DNA of 64,000 nt from CAWGMT01 sp963823675. GTDB lineage: Bacteria; Planctomycetota; Planctomycetia; Isosphaerales; Isosphaeraceae. Below the pieces are notes generated by a model. It worked only from the letters and a program-made list of their open reading frames with translations, ran no database searches and was not told where the DNA came from. Position numbers and translations under genes: made by a program. Shown here piece by piece: positions 44,917-54,150 of the stretch. The stretch covers positions 496,001-560,000 of the forward strand of contig CAWGMT010000007.1 in the NCBI GenBank assembly GCA_963823675.1. The letters are read 5' to 3'. The first letter of the stretch is position 1; the number at the start of each line of letters is the position of its first letter.

Positions 44917-47796
44917 ATGGAGAGTCGTGCGGATGAGTTCGTGACTCAGGCCCGAGAACACCTGGCGGTTTTCGAACACGTGCTGCTCTCGCTCGAAAAG
45001 CCCGGCGAACCGGTTGACAGTCGGGAGCGGATCGACCGCTGCCTGAGACTCGCCCATTCGCTCAAAGGAGACGCGGGCTTTCTGGGATATAGCTGCATTC
45101 GCACACTGGCAAACGCGATCGAGTCCGTGCTGGAAGCCATGCGGAACGAGGAGCTCGCGGTTTCGCGCGTTACCATCGACCGGCTCCTCTCGGCGCGTGA
45201 CCGGCTCGCGACTCTGGTGGATGATGTGGAGAACAGCGACGAAGCGGACCTCCGCGAGATTCTCGCCCAACTTGAGCAGGTCAAGCGGTCCCCGCCGCGA
45301 GCGCCGGAGTGGTGGGATATCGATCTCCGGCAGTTGGATCGTGAGGGCCCCGCCCACCTGGTGAGATTCTTCTCGACCTTCGAGCGCTGCGGCGTGGTCT
45401 CGGTCCCATGCTTGGTCATGGCTGTGCAGGATCTGACCCGGGAGCTTCCGCAGGGGCCGATTCATTTTCGGGCTCAGCTCGCATCCTCGCTGTCGGTGGA
45501 TGAGATTCGGCGGGACCTGGAGTTGGCGGAGGTCGCCCCGCCCCGGCTTCCAGCTCGGAATCGAGCTCTCCAGCCACCGGGCGCCGCGATCGCCGATCCA
45601 GCCGCCGCGGCAACTTTGCCAGCGCCGCGGCCGACATCCGTACTACCCGCCGTCAGGGACTCTGCTCCGACGGCCCGAGCTCTTGCGCCGGAACACGATA
45701 AGACGGGATCGCTGCGCATCAGCGTTGACCTGCTTGACCGGCTGCTGACTTTGACCGGCGAGCTGACGCTGATTCGGAATCAGTCCCTGCTGGCTACAGA
45801 TCAGTCTGACGGTCCGCTTCGGCCCATCATGCAGCGACTGAGCGCAGTCACATCCGCGCTTCAGGAGACGGTCCTGCACACGCGGATGCAGCCGGTCGGC
45901 AATTTGTTTGGAAAATTCCCGCGGGTGGTTCGCGACCTCGGAAGGCAGCTCGGAAAACACGTTGAGCTGACGATTGTCGGCCGGGAGGTCGAGCTCGATA
46001 AGACGATCCTTGAACAACTGTCGGATCCGCTCACGCACCTGGTCCGCAACGCGGTCGACCACGGCATCGAGTGCGGCGAGGAACGAGTTGCCGACGGCAA
46101 ACCTCCGACCGGACAAATCACGCTTAGAGCGGCGCACGAAGATGGGCTGGTCCGCATCGAGGTTCGCGATGACGGGCGGGGAATTGATCCACGGTCCGTG
46201 CGGGCCCAAGCGCTGGCCATGCGGCTCAGGACGGAACCCGAGCTCGACCGGATGTCGCCACGGGAACTGCTGGGCTTGATCCTGCTGCCCGGCTTTTCGA
46301 CCGCTCGAGAGGTGACCGAGGTCTCCGGGCGAGGAGTCGGCATGGATGTGGTCAAGACCAACATCGAGCTCCTGGAAGGGTCCTTGACGATCGATTCTGA
46401 GCTCGGGGTGGGAACAGCCATGGTCCTGTGCATGCCGCTCACGCTCGCGATCATTCCCTGCCTGATGGTTACCGTGAGTGGCGAGCGGTATGCGATCCCC
46501 CAGCGGGACGTGGAAGAAGTCGTCTGTCTGCATCCCCGGTTGAACGGCCGCATCGAGCAAGCCTTTGACACCGAAGTATACCGGCTGCGCGAGCGTCTGC
46601 TGGCAATCGTCCGCTTGCGGGAGGTTTTCAATAACCCGCGGCCGTTCACGGCCGAGACCAAAGCCGAGATTCTCGAGAAGTACGCGGCCCCTAACCGGGA
46701 GCCCGTGGTCACGGAATACATTGTCGTCGTGCGGCGGGGGGCCAAGCGTTTCGGTCTGCTCGTGGACGACGTCGGCGGGACGGAGGAAATCGTCGTCAAG
46801 CCGATGAACGCGGCCGTGAAGCGCGTGGGTATCTTCACGGGCGCGGCGATCATCGGAGACGGCCGCGTCGCGTTGATCGCGGATGTCGCGGGGATTGTGG
46901 AGCACGCCCGCGTCAGCTTCGAGACCGACTTGCCGATGGCGGCTCGGGAAACTGTCCGCGACGCCGTGCCGGTTGATCGCTTTCTACTGTTCGAGTATGG
47001 TCCCCTTGAACAGTTCGCGGTTCCGCTTGGGCAGATTCGCCGCATCGAATTGCTCGATCCCGGGCGGATCGAGCACGTCGGCGACCGCGAGTACGCGACC
47101 ACGGGCGGCGTCGCGACGCGAATTCTGCGGCTGGACCGGGTCATCACGGTTTCTGCCTGCGCACCGCGCAGGGCGATGCACCTCGTGCTGCCGAAGCGCA
47201 CACGGGAGCCGACGGGGATTCTGATTTCGCGCATCGTTGACTCGGAATCGCTGGGTGTCGATTTGCAGCCCGCGCCGGGCAATGAGCCGGGAATCCTGGG
47301 AACAGCGATTGTGCGCGATCGACTCACACTGTTTCTGGATGCCGATCATCTCGTCGAAAAGCTGCTGGGCCCGCCTATCCCTGCCTTCGTCGCGGCCCGG
47401 GCGTCCGGGCAACCCCGAGTCCTGCTGGTTGATGACACGCCTTTCTTTCTGGAAGTCGTCGGCAGATACCTTACCGGCGCGGGCATCGCCGTCACGTCTG
47501 CGGTCGATGGCAAGGACGCTCTGAAGAAGCTGTCGGAGGGCCCGTTCGACCTCATTGTGTCCGATATCGAAATGCCGGTAATGGATGGTTGGACATTCGC
47601 TCAGCACGCGCGCGACCGCGGATATCGCGGACCGCTCTTGGCGCTGTCCTCGCTGGCCAAGCCTGAAAACGAAGCCAGGGCCAGGTCGTGCGGTTTCGAC
47701 GACTACGAGGAAAAGCTAAACCACGACCGTCTCGTGCGGACGGTGCAGCGCCTGCTGGAGGAAGTGCGGCCGGCGGGCGAGGGTGGCCATGGCTGA
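44917..47796 (+). CDS. cheA: Hybrid CheA histidine kinase with two CheW-like modules and a receiver
   Basis: The 959-residue protein has an N-terminal Hpt/P1 domain (CLRLAHSLKGDAGFLGY), a linker, the dimerisation part (LRISVDLLDRLLTLTGELTL), and the HATPase region (LTHLVRNAVDHGIECGEERV, DDGRGIDP, GRGVGMDVVKTNIELLEG, GVGTAMVLCMPLTLAIIPCL). Two CheW/P5-like modules follow (YAIPQRDVEEVV and GLLVDDVGGTEEIVVKP; then FAVPLGQIRRIELLDPGRIE). A C-terminal receiver (RVLLVDDTPFFLEVVGRYL) closes the protein, with the phospho-Asp in SDIEMPVMDGW and Lys in EEKLNHDRL. It phosphorylates itself and CheB, and probably its own receiver. The CheW start overlaps its end. Confidence 0.92.
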   Translation: MESRADEFVTQAREHLAVFEHVLLSLEKPGEPVDSRERIDRCLRLAHSLKGDAGFLGYSCIRTLANAIESVLEAMRNEELAVSRVTIDRLLSARDRLATLVDDVENSDEADLREILAQLEQVKRSPPRAPEWWDIDLRQLDREGPAHLVRFFSTFERCGVVSVPCLVMAVQDLTRELPQGPIHFRAQLASSLSVDEIRRDLELAEVAPPRLPARNRALQPPGAAIADPAAAATLPAPRPTSVLPAVRDSAPTARALAPEHDKTGSLRISVDLLDRLLTLTGELTLIRNQSLLATDQSDGPLRPIMQRLSAVTSALQETVLHTRMQPVGNLFGKFPRVVRDLGRQLGKHVELTIVGREVELDKTILEQLSDPLTHLVRNAVDHGIECGEERVADGKPPTGQITLRAAHEDGLVRIEVRDDGRGIDPRSVRAQALAMRLRTEPELDRMSPRELLGLILLPGFSTAREVTEVSGRGVGMDVVKTNIELLEGSLTIDSELGVGTAMVLCMPLTLAIIPCLMVTVSGERYAIPQRDVEEVVCLHPRLNGRIEQAFDTEVYRLRERLLAIVRLREVFNNPRPFTAETKAEILEKYAAPNREPVVTEYIVVVRRGAKRFGLLVDDVGGTEEIVVKPMNAAVKRVGIFTGAAIIGDGRVALIADVAGIVEHARVSFETDLPMAARETVRDAVPVDRFLLFEYGPLEQFAVPLGQIRRIELLDPGRIEHVGDREYATTGGVATRILRLDRVITVSACAPRRAMHLVLPKRTREPTGILISRIVDSESLGVDLQPAPGNEPGILGTAIVRDRLTLFLDADHLVEKLLGPPIPAFVAARASGQPRVLLVDDTPFFLEVVGRYLTGAGIAVTSAVDGKDALKKLSEGPFDLIVSDIEMPVMDGWTFAQHARDRGYRGPLLALSSLAKPENEARARSCGFDDYEEKLNHDRLVRTVQRLLEEVRPAGEGGHG

Positions 47797-48265
47797 GATT
47801 AACCAGCTTTACTGCACCTTCCGGTCGGCGGGCCGATGGTTTGGCGTCCCCATCGAGGACGTCAAGGAAGTGACCACGCAAACCACCTGCACCCGCATCC
47901 CGCACGCGCCGGAGGAAGTGGCGGGCTACGTCAATATCCGGGGACACATCATCCTGGCTCTCGACCTGCGACGGCTGCTGGGACTGAGCGCGAGCTCGAC
48001 CCCCGAAAACCGCTTGATCATCCTCAAGCAGAGCGTCGGCCACTCGTTTGGCGTCCTGGTGGACGAGATCGGCGATATCGTGTCGGTGGATGCGGACCAG
48101 GTCGAAGAGTTCGAGCGCGGCGCGCACCAGACACTTCCGGGAGAGCCAATCCGGCGCCTGGACCTGATCACCTTGGTTTGCAGGCTGCCAGCGGAGCTGT
48201 TGGTCGTCGTGGACCCGCGGAAATTCCTGCGACTCGTTGAACAGTCGATATCCGCTGCCGGATAA
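47789..48265 (+). CDS. cheW: CheW adaptor
   Basis: The 158-residue protein is a single CheW domain: QLYCTFRSAGRWFGVPIEDV, IPHAPEEVAGYVNIRGHIIL, LDLRRLLGL, FGVLVDEIGDIVSVDADQVE and a final KFLRLVEQSI. It couples the receptor to CheA. ATG 47789 overlaps the cheA stop by eight bases; a GTG at 47783 is possible but has no better ribosome site. The mcp gene follows after about 90 bases. Confidence 0.92.
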   Translation: MAEINQLYCTFRSAGRWFGVPIEDVKEVTTQTTCTRIPHAPEEVAGYVNIRGHIILALDLRRLLGLSASSTPENRLIILKQSVGHSFGVLVDEIGDIVSVDADQVEEFERGAHQTLPGEPIRRLDLITLVCRLPAELLVVVDPRKFLRLVEQSISAAG

Positions 48266-48357
48266 CTTAGGTAGGGGCAAGACAAAGAAGAGCCGGTGAT
48301 CGAGTGCCGGGGGAGACGGCTTCCCTGGGGGCCGCGGCAGGCGTAGCGAAGGCATCC

Positions 48358-50633
48358 ATGATGAACAACTTGAAGCTCGGAATGAAAATGTCGCTCTTGA
48401 CGGCGATTCTGGTCGTCACAACGGCGGGCGTCGCCTGGGTGGGCGTTTCCCGGCTGGGAACGCTGAACGCCACCGTCCAGGACATGGTCAATAGAACGCT
48501 GCGAAAGGTCGCTCTCACGTCCCAGATCCGCGCTGAGCTGCTGCTGGCGGTTCGGCAGCAGAAGAACGCGGTGATATCGCCCGACGACAAGCGTTCGATC
48601 GAATATGCCAATGCCAGCAAGGCAGCCGTCGTCAATCTCGGGCGGATGATGCAGGATCTCCAAAAGCTCTCCCGCCTGGACAAGAACGATGAAGAAGCCG
48701 AAGCGCTCACCGACTTGAATGAGAAGGTCCGGCTGTTCGCTGCGTCCAACCAGCAGTGCCTGGATCTGGGCGTGCTGAATACCAACGTCAAGGCCACCAG
48801 ACTTTGCTGGGGCGAGTTCAAGAGCGTGGTCGGACAGATCCTCGCCTTGACCGACAAGGTGATGAGTGATGCGGACAATAGTGTGCCGGCCAGTGATCCG
48901 AGCAAGTCGAACCCGGGGGACGCGGCGCGCCGCCGCAAGCTCGCTTACGAATTGGCCAAGTCGGCTCTCGTGCTGAACCGGTCTCTCAAGCTCCACATCG
49001 AGACGAATTCATCCAGCCAGGATTTTGCGCGAATCGACCGGCAGGTGACCGAACTGAAGGACCAGCTCAACCAGTCTCTCAACGAGCTGTTGCCGCTCTT
49101 GCCGCGCAGCGACGCCGCGGTGTCGGTGGCCGCCCGTGCCGCGATGAATGAACTGGCGGTGGTGCAAACGCAGATTGTCGATTATTCGCGGCAGGACACC
49201 ACCAAGAAGGGAGCCGAGCTGTCGCTGACAACCGCGGGCGATGCCGTCGAAGCCGCGCTCGCGAGTCTGGCTCGGCTCGCGTCCTTATTCGATGCTCAGG
49301 GCGAGCGCGCTCGCACGAACAGCCTGGCGGCGTACAACTCGGGCTTCTGGTGGATCATCGTCTCGGGGCTCGTCGGCGTGGCATTCTGCATCATGGCTTC
49401 GGTACTGATCACGCGGTCGGTCACGCGGCCGGTCACGCAGATGCGAGATCTCACCAGGGCCATGGCCGCGGGAGATCTCTCGCACCGGATCGGGCTCAAG
49501 CAGCGGGATGAAGTCGGAGAGCTGGCACTGGCAACTGATTCACTGGCGGATTCTCTCTCCAGAATCGTCTCCGAGATCTGCGCCGCCTCGCAGGAGCTCG
49601 CGCATTCCTCGGAAAACCTTGGCCGGATCTCCACGCAGCTCCTGTCTCAAAGCGACGAGACCTCAGACCCAATCGTCGGGCGTGGCCGCGGCGGCCGAGG
49701 AGCTGACGACCAATATCAGCACGATGGCGGCCGCCGCGGAAGCAGATGAGCATGAGCGTGGCTTCGATTTCGTCGGCGAGCGAGGAAATGAGCGTCAACG
49801 CCGGGACGATCTCCTCGGCTGCGGAACAAACCGCGACGAACGTCAAGGTCGTGGCCTCGGCGGTCCACGAGATCTCGGGATCTTTCCACGACGTGCTGAC
49901 GAACGTTCGCGAAGGTTCGCGCGTTGCCAACCAGGCAATGGCAATGGCTGACACGGCGACCAAGAGCATTCAAGCCCTGACCCAGGCCAGTACGGAGATT
50001 AGCCAGGTCACGGAGACGATCAAAATGATCGCGCTCCAGACCAATCTCCTCGCTCTCAACGCGACCATCGAGGCGGTATCAGCGGGCGATGCGGGTAAGG
50101 GGTTTGCGGTGGTCGCTCACGAAATCAAGGAGCTGGCCAACCAGAGCGCGAAGGCGGCAGAGGGCATCGCCCGCAAGATCGAGGGCGTGCAAAACGGCAC
50201 TCGCGAGGCGATGACCGTGATCCAGAGCGTGGCCGACGTGATCAAAGCGATCAACGCGTCGGCCGACCGCATCTCGACTTCGGTCGAGCAGCAGACGCAG
50301 GCCGCGCAGACGATCTCGACCAATGTCGGCGAGGCGAGCAAAGGCGTCGGCGACATTGCGCGGTCGATCGCGGAAGTCGCCAAGGCGGCCAATGATATGT
50401 CGCGCAGCGTGGCCGAGGCCGCCAGAGGCGCGACCGATGTTTCGCACAACGTGGGCGAATCGGCCAAGGCCTCGAGAGGGATCTCGTCGAGCATCGTAAC
50501 CGTGGGCACGGCCGCGCGGGCCACGAACCTGTCGGCAACCAGCGTCAACACCGCTGCGGAGGGCCTCGACAGGGTTGCGAAGGAACTGCGAAAACTCGTG
50601 GGACGATTCCGGCTGCAAACCAATGAATCCTGA
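48358..50633 (+). pseudogene. Methyl-accepting chemotaxis protein, frameshifted
   Basis: From the double ATG at 48358 a membrane helix (MSLLTAILVVTTAGVAWVGV) is followed by a long helical periplasmic sensor (about residues 35-325, four-helix-bundle type). A second helix follows (GFWWIIVSGLVGVAFCIMAS), then a HAMP domain (ITRSVTRPVTQMRDLTRAMA). The signalling part starts in this frame, moves to a second frame for SGVAAAAEELTTNISTMAAA (about 49670-49740), and continues in a third frame to 50633. There the hairpin tip reads MIALQTNLLALNATIEAVSA with GDAGKGFAVVAHEIKELANQ. Two shifts lie near 49665 and 49740. Everything else is intact, so a functional receptor is likely if the shifts are errors. 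The ligand is unknown. Confidence 0.88.
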
Positions 50634-51715
50634 ACCGCTCCGCATTCTGGTGGTGGACGACTCGCGAATTTTTCGCAGCGCCGTGCAGACCGCGCTCGAT
50701 GGCCGAGCGGACATTCGCGTGGTCGGTTCCGTTTGGAACGGCGAGAAGGCGGTCGAATTTGTCCGCCATTCGCCGCCGGACCTGGTCACCCTCGACGTGA
50801 ATATGCCGGGGCGCGGAGGACTGGAAACGCTGAGCGATATCCAGGCCTTGAATGCCTCTCGTCCCGACCTGCCCGCGGTGGGGGTGCTACTGGTCAGCGC
50901 GCTGACCGAGCGCGGAGCGGCCATCACGGTCGAGGGGCTGGAACGGGGCGCCTTCGACTTCATCCGGAAACCGGACGGGCCGGACGAAAGGGCCAATGCG
51001 GCGCTGCTGCAACAACAGTTGCTCGAGAAGATTGATCTCTACGCCCAGCGGCGCGGCCGGCGGTCGAGCGCCGCCCTCGCGCAACCTCAGCCCGTTGTCG
51101 CGCCGCCGATTTATCGGGCTCGGGCGGTTTCGCGCCGTCGCCATCGGGGCATCGACGGGAGGCCCCGAGGCCCTGGCCTCTCTGCTGCCGGTCTTGACGA
51201 AGCAGACGTCCGTTCCCATTTTCATCGTACAGCACCTGCCCGCGGGCATGACGCGATACTTCGCGGACAGCCTGGGGCGAAAGTGCGATTACCGGGTCGT
51301 CGAAGCCAGGGATGGCGAGGCCGTGCAACCGCGCACCGCCTATATCGCTCCCGGGGGGCGGCATATGATCGTCCGCAACCACGAAGGCCGGATTGTCACA
51401 GCCCTGAATGATCAGCCGCCCGAGAATTCATGCCGGCCTTCGGTGGATGTTCTTTTTCGCTCTGCCGCGGCCGCCTACCCCCAGTCGGTCCTCGCCATCA
51501 TCCTGACGGGAATGGGATGTGACGGCGCCAAGGGGCTGGGGCCGCTCAAGCGCAACGGCGCCTACGTGATTGCTCAGGACGAGGCGACCAGCGTTGTATG
51601 GGGCATGCCCGGCGCAGCGGCAGCCACGAACCAGGTCGACGAGATCTTGCCGCTGGAACGCATTGGCCCAACCGTTGCCTCGCTCCTGGCGCCAAGGAGA
51701 ACGCCATGCATCTGA
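50623..51715 (+). pseudogene. cheB: CheB protein-glutamate methylesterase, frameshifted
   Basis: ATG 50623 overlaps the mcp stop. The receiver domain (MNPEPLRILVVDDSRIFRSA) has the phospho-Asp in LVTLDVNMPGRGG and Lys in FDFIRKPDG. The catalytic domain is in another frame from about 51120: AVAIGASTGGPEALASLLPV (nucleophile Ser), FIVQHLPAGMTRYFADSL (His), IILTGMGCDGAKGLGPLKRN (Asp). One shift near 51115-51145 in the linker separates the two. CheB removes methyl groups from the receptor and completes the adaptation pair with CheR, whose start overlaps its end by ten bases. Confidence 0.9.
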
Positions 51716-52563
51716 CGGCCGCCGCGTTCAACGAGATCCGCAAGGCCGTGCACGACCTCTGCGGCAACGCGATCGCCGAGGACAAGCAATACCTGGTCAA
51801 GTCGCGGCTGGAGCCCATTCTGCACTCGAACGGTCTGGCATCCTACGAATCACTCGTGGAGCGGCTGAAACAACCGAATTCGCTGCTGCTGCAAGACCAG
51901 GTGATCGAGGCCATCACGACCAGCGAAACGTCGTTCAATCGAGACGCCCATCCCTTCGAGGAACTCCGCCGGTCGATTCTGCCGAAACTTGCAGGTCAGC
52001 TCGAGAAACGGAAAGCCAAGTCGAGGCTTTCTTCTCCCAAGGCTCGCATCTGGTGCGCGGCCGTGGCTACCGGCCAGGAAGCCTACAGCGTGGCGATGGC
52101 AGTGACGGATATCCTCGCCGCTCGATCGACCCAGGGGTTGACCGCTCTTGATTTTCCGATCCTTGCGTCCGACATATCGAGCAAAGCGCTCGCGACTGCG
52201 CGCGCAGGACGATACTCCAGGGCGGAACTCGATCGGGGAATGACCACACCCGAACGGGACCGGTTCTTTCGACACGAAAACGGGGCCTGGATCGTCGACG
52301 CCTCGCTCCGCCGCCTGGTCGAATTTCGCCGACTCAATCTCGTCCTGCCGCTGCCCGACATCGGAACGTTCGATCTGATCCTGTGCCGGAATCTTCTGAT
52401 CTATCTCGATGACGCCAGCCGCCGCCGTTTGTGTCATGGCTTGCATTCTGTCCTCAATCCCGAGGGGACTCTCATGATCGGCGCCGCGGAAAGCCTTTAC
52501 GGAGTAACAGACGCCTTCTTACGGGAGCCGCTCGGCAATACCGTTGTGTATCGAAAGCAATGA
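51706..52563 (+). CDS. cheR: CheR chemoreceptor methyltransferase
   Basis: ATG 51706 has a clear AAGGAGA site. The 285-residue protein has the N-terminal helical domain (HLTAAAFNEIRKAVHDLC, YLVKSRLEPILHS), the phrase TTSETSFNRDAHPFEELR, and the SAM-binding region WCAAVATGQEAYSVAMAV (usual TGEEPYSIAM). ILASDISSKALATARAGRYS, FDLILCRNLLIYLDDASRRR and GTLMIGAAESLYGV follow. It methylates glutamates of the receptor with S-adenosylmethionine. It is the last gene of the operon. Confidence 0.92.
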   Translation: MHLTAAAFNEIRKAVHDLCGNAIAEDKQYLVKSRLEPILHSNGLASYESLVERLKQPNSLLLQDQVIEAITTSETSFNRDAHPFEELRRSILPKLAGQLEKRKAKSRLSSPKARIWCAAVATGQEAYSVAMAVTDILAARSTQGLTALDFPILASDISSKALATARAGRYSRAELDRGMTTPERDRFFRHENGAWIVDASLRRLVEFRRLNLVLPLPDIGTFDLILCRNLLIYLDDASRRRLCHGLHSVLNPEGTLMIGAAESLYGVTDAFLREPLGNTVVYRKQ

Positions 52564-52687
52564 CTGTGGCACGAGACTGCTGGACTGGGTCACCGCGGAA
52601 CGATCCCAGACTGCCAGGTCATCCCGCTCGTCGGCGTCGCTCGTGGGAACGGCTCAACCTCTCCCGGGCGCTCGATCGAAGGCCGGG

Positions 52688-52967
52688 TCACAGCGTGCGT
52701 TCTCTGGACGCGGCGAGCCACCGGCGGCTCAGAGGCCCGATGGTCAACCCTTGCACGACGATCAAGAACACCACCACGACGTAGGTGATCGCCAGGATCA
52801 AGTCACGCCCGGGCACTCCGATTCCCGTGGGCCCCTTCGGCACCGACAACGCCAGGGCCACGAGCCATCAAGCCGATCGCCGCCGGCAGCTTGAGCACCT
52901 TGAGGTTCATGTAGCTGAAAACCGCTGCCATGACGATCAAGATCGCAATCGGGTCAAAAGTCCGCAT
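52688..52967 (-). pseudogene. NhaP-type Na+/H+ antiporter remnant with internal deletion
   Basis: From ATG 52967 with an ideal GGGAGG ribosome site the frame gives MRTFDPIAILIVMAAVFSYM and NLKVLKLPAAIGLMA, the N-terminus of CPA1 antiporters. After a shift near 52860 the sequence jumps to DLILAITYVVVVFLIVVQGL with TIGPLSRRW, which belongs to the last membrane helix of the same family, and stops at 52690. About 350 middle residues are absent. The start signals are preserved while the body is lost, as expected for a gene that decayed by internal deletion. It runs opposite to the chemosensory operon. Confidence 0.68.
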
Positions 52968-53283
52968 GGTGCCTCCCGATTTGCGTTTCGTTGAGAACCA
53001 GTCAGGACATTCTGGACAATCGGCAACCCATAGCAGGCGACGACGGTTGCCGGTACGTTCATTATCAGGAAAACGGTATCGAAGGCCGCGTTGTCCTTCG
53101 GCTTGGCCCTGATAACATTGCGGCCATCACGCTGCTCGCCGAGGGAGTGGGCTGCTGGATTCCCACTCCCGTCTTCAATATGATGGCCGATATCACCGCG
53201 CGGTGTTGGTCAGGGTCCAGATGGAGGAGCCGCAGCGCTCCCACGGTTGTCAACCAGACGAACTGGCATCAAAGGAGCCTTCT
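52968..53283. other. Region between antiporter remnant and glucokinase gene
   Basis: A plus-strand frame (52991-53287, 98 codons) contains GRVVLRLGPDNIAAITLLAE and VGCWIPTPVFNMMADI, which reads like protein but matches no family I know. The end of the frame is poor and it overlaps the next start. It may be a remnant. The ribosome site AAAGGAGCC before ATG 53284 lies here. Confidence 0.3.
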
Positions 53284-54048
53284 ATGAATGTTCTTGTGAT
53301 TGACGCGGGCGGTCATCACGTCAAGATCCTGGTCACGGGTCAGACGGCTCGCCGAATGTTCGAATCCGGGCCGCGGATGACGGCTCAGGACATGGTCGAA
53401 GGCGTCAGGAAGTCGGCGGAAGGATGGTCGTTCGATGTGGTTTCTCTGGGCTATCCCGGCCCGGTCCTTCGGGGTCGTCCCGTGTCCGAGCCCAAGAATC
53501 TGGCCCCTGGGTGGGTCGGGTTTGATTTTGAAGAGGCGTTCGGATGCCCCGTGAAGTTGATCAATGACGCGGCCATGCAGGCCCTGGGCAGCTATCAGGC
53601 AGGCCGGATGCTCTTCCTCGGCCTGGGCACTGGACTTGGCTCCGCGATGATCGTCGATGGCGTCGTGGAACCCATGGAACTGGCTCATCTTCCGTTTCGC
53701 AAGGCGACCTTCGAAGATTACGTCGGCGAGAGAGGTCTGAGGCGGCTCGGCAAGAAGCGATGGAGACGCAGAGTCTTGGAGGTGGTCGAGACTCTGTCCG
53801 CGGCACTTCAACCCACTGATGTGGTCATCGGTGGTGGTAACGTCAAAGAGCTCAAGCATCTCCCGCCGAACACCCGGGCCGGCGACAACGGCAACGCATT
53901 CGCCGGCGGGTTCCGGCTCTGGGAAGAAGGCGGTCCGATCCACGCATCCTGCATCCCCACGCACAAAGCCGATTGCGTCGTCGGTAGACAACGGATAGAT
54001 CGCGACGGGGCTGATCAGCGTGTGCAACTCCTGCCCACAACTGAATGA
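53284..54048 (+). CDS. ROK-family glucokinase (polyphosphate glucokinase-like)
   Basis: The start follows AAAGGAG. The 254-residue protein opens MNVLVIDAGGHHVKILVTGQ, a variant of the phosphate-binding DxGGTxxK motif (Thr to His). It has VVSLGYPGPVLRGRPVSEPK, LINDAAMQALGSYQAGRMLF, LGLGTGLGSAMIVDGVVEP and DVVIGGGNVKELKHLPPN. The closest pattern is the polyphosphate/ATP glucokinase group. The last 35 residues after GGFRLWEE are not conserved. It would make glucose 6-phosphate, the acceptor used by OtsA and the entry to glycogen synthesis. It stands just before glgX. Confidence 0.82.
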   Translation: MNVLVIDAGGHHVKILVTGQTARRMFESGPRMTAQDMVEGVRKSAEGWSFDVVSLGYPGPVLRGRPVSEPKNLAPGWVGFDFEEAFGCPVKLINDAAMQALGSYQAGRMLFLGLGTGLGSAMIVDGVVEPMELAHLPFRKATFEDYVGERGLRRLGKKRWRRRVLEVVETLSAALQPTDVVIGGGNVKELKHLPPNTRAGDNGNAFAGGFRLWEEGGPIHASCIPTHKADCVVGRQRIDRDGADQRVQLLPTTE

Positions 54049-54150
54049 GCCGGCCCAACGAATTCGGCCGTTCGCTGCTGACCAGCCTGCTCGCGGTCCT
54101 GAGAAGGTACTTCTTGGCCTCAAATGGCCACAGCAGAAACACGAGGCACC

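Noticed and set aside
45861..47327. 488-codon minus-strand frame opposite cheA
   Set aside because: The sequence is Ser/Arg-rich low-complexity shadow coding and the plus strand carries all CheA motifs.
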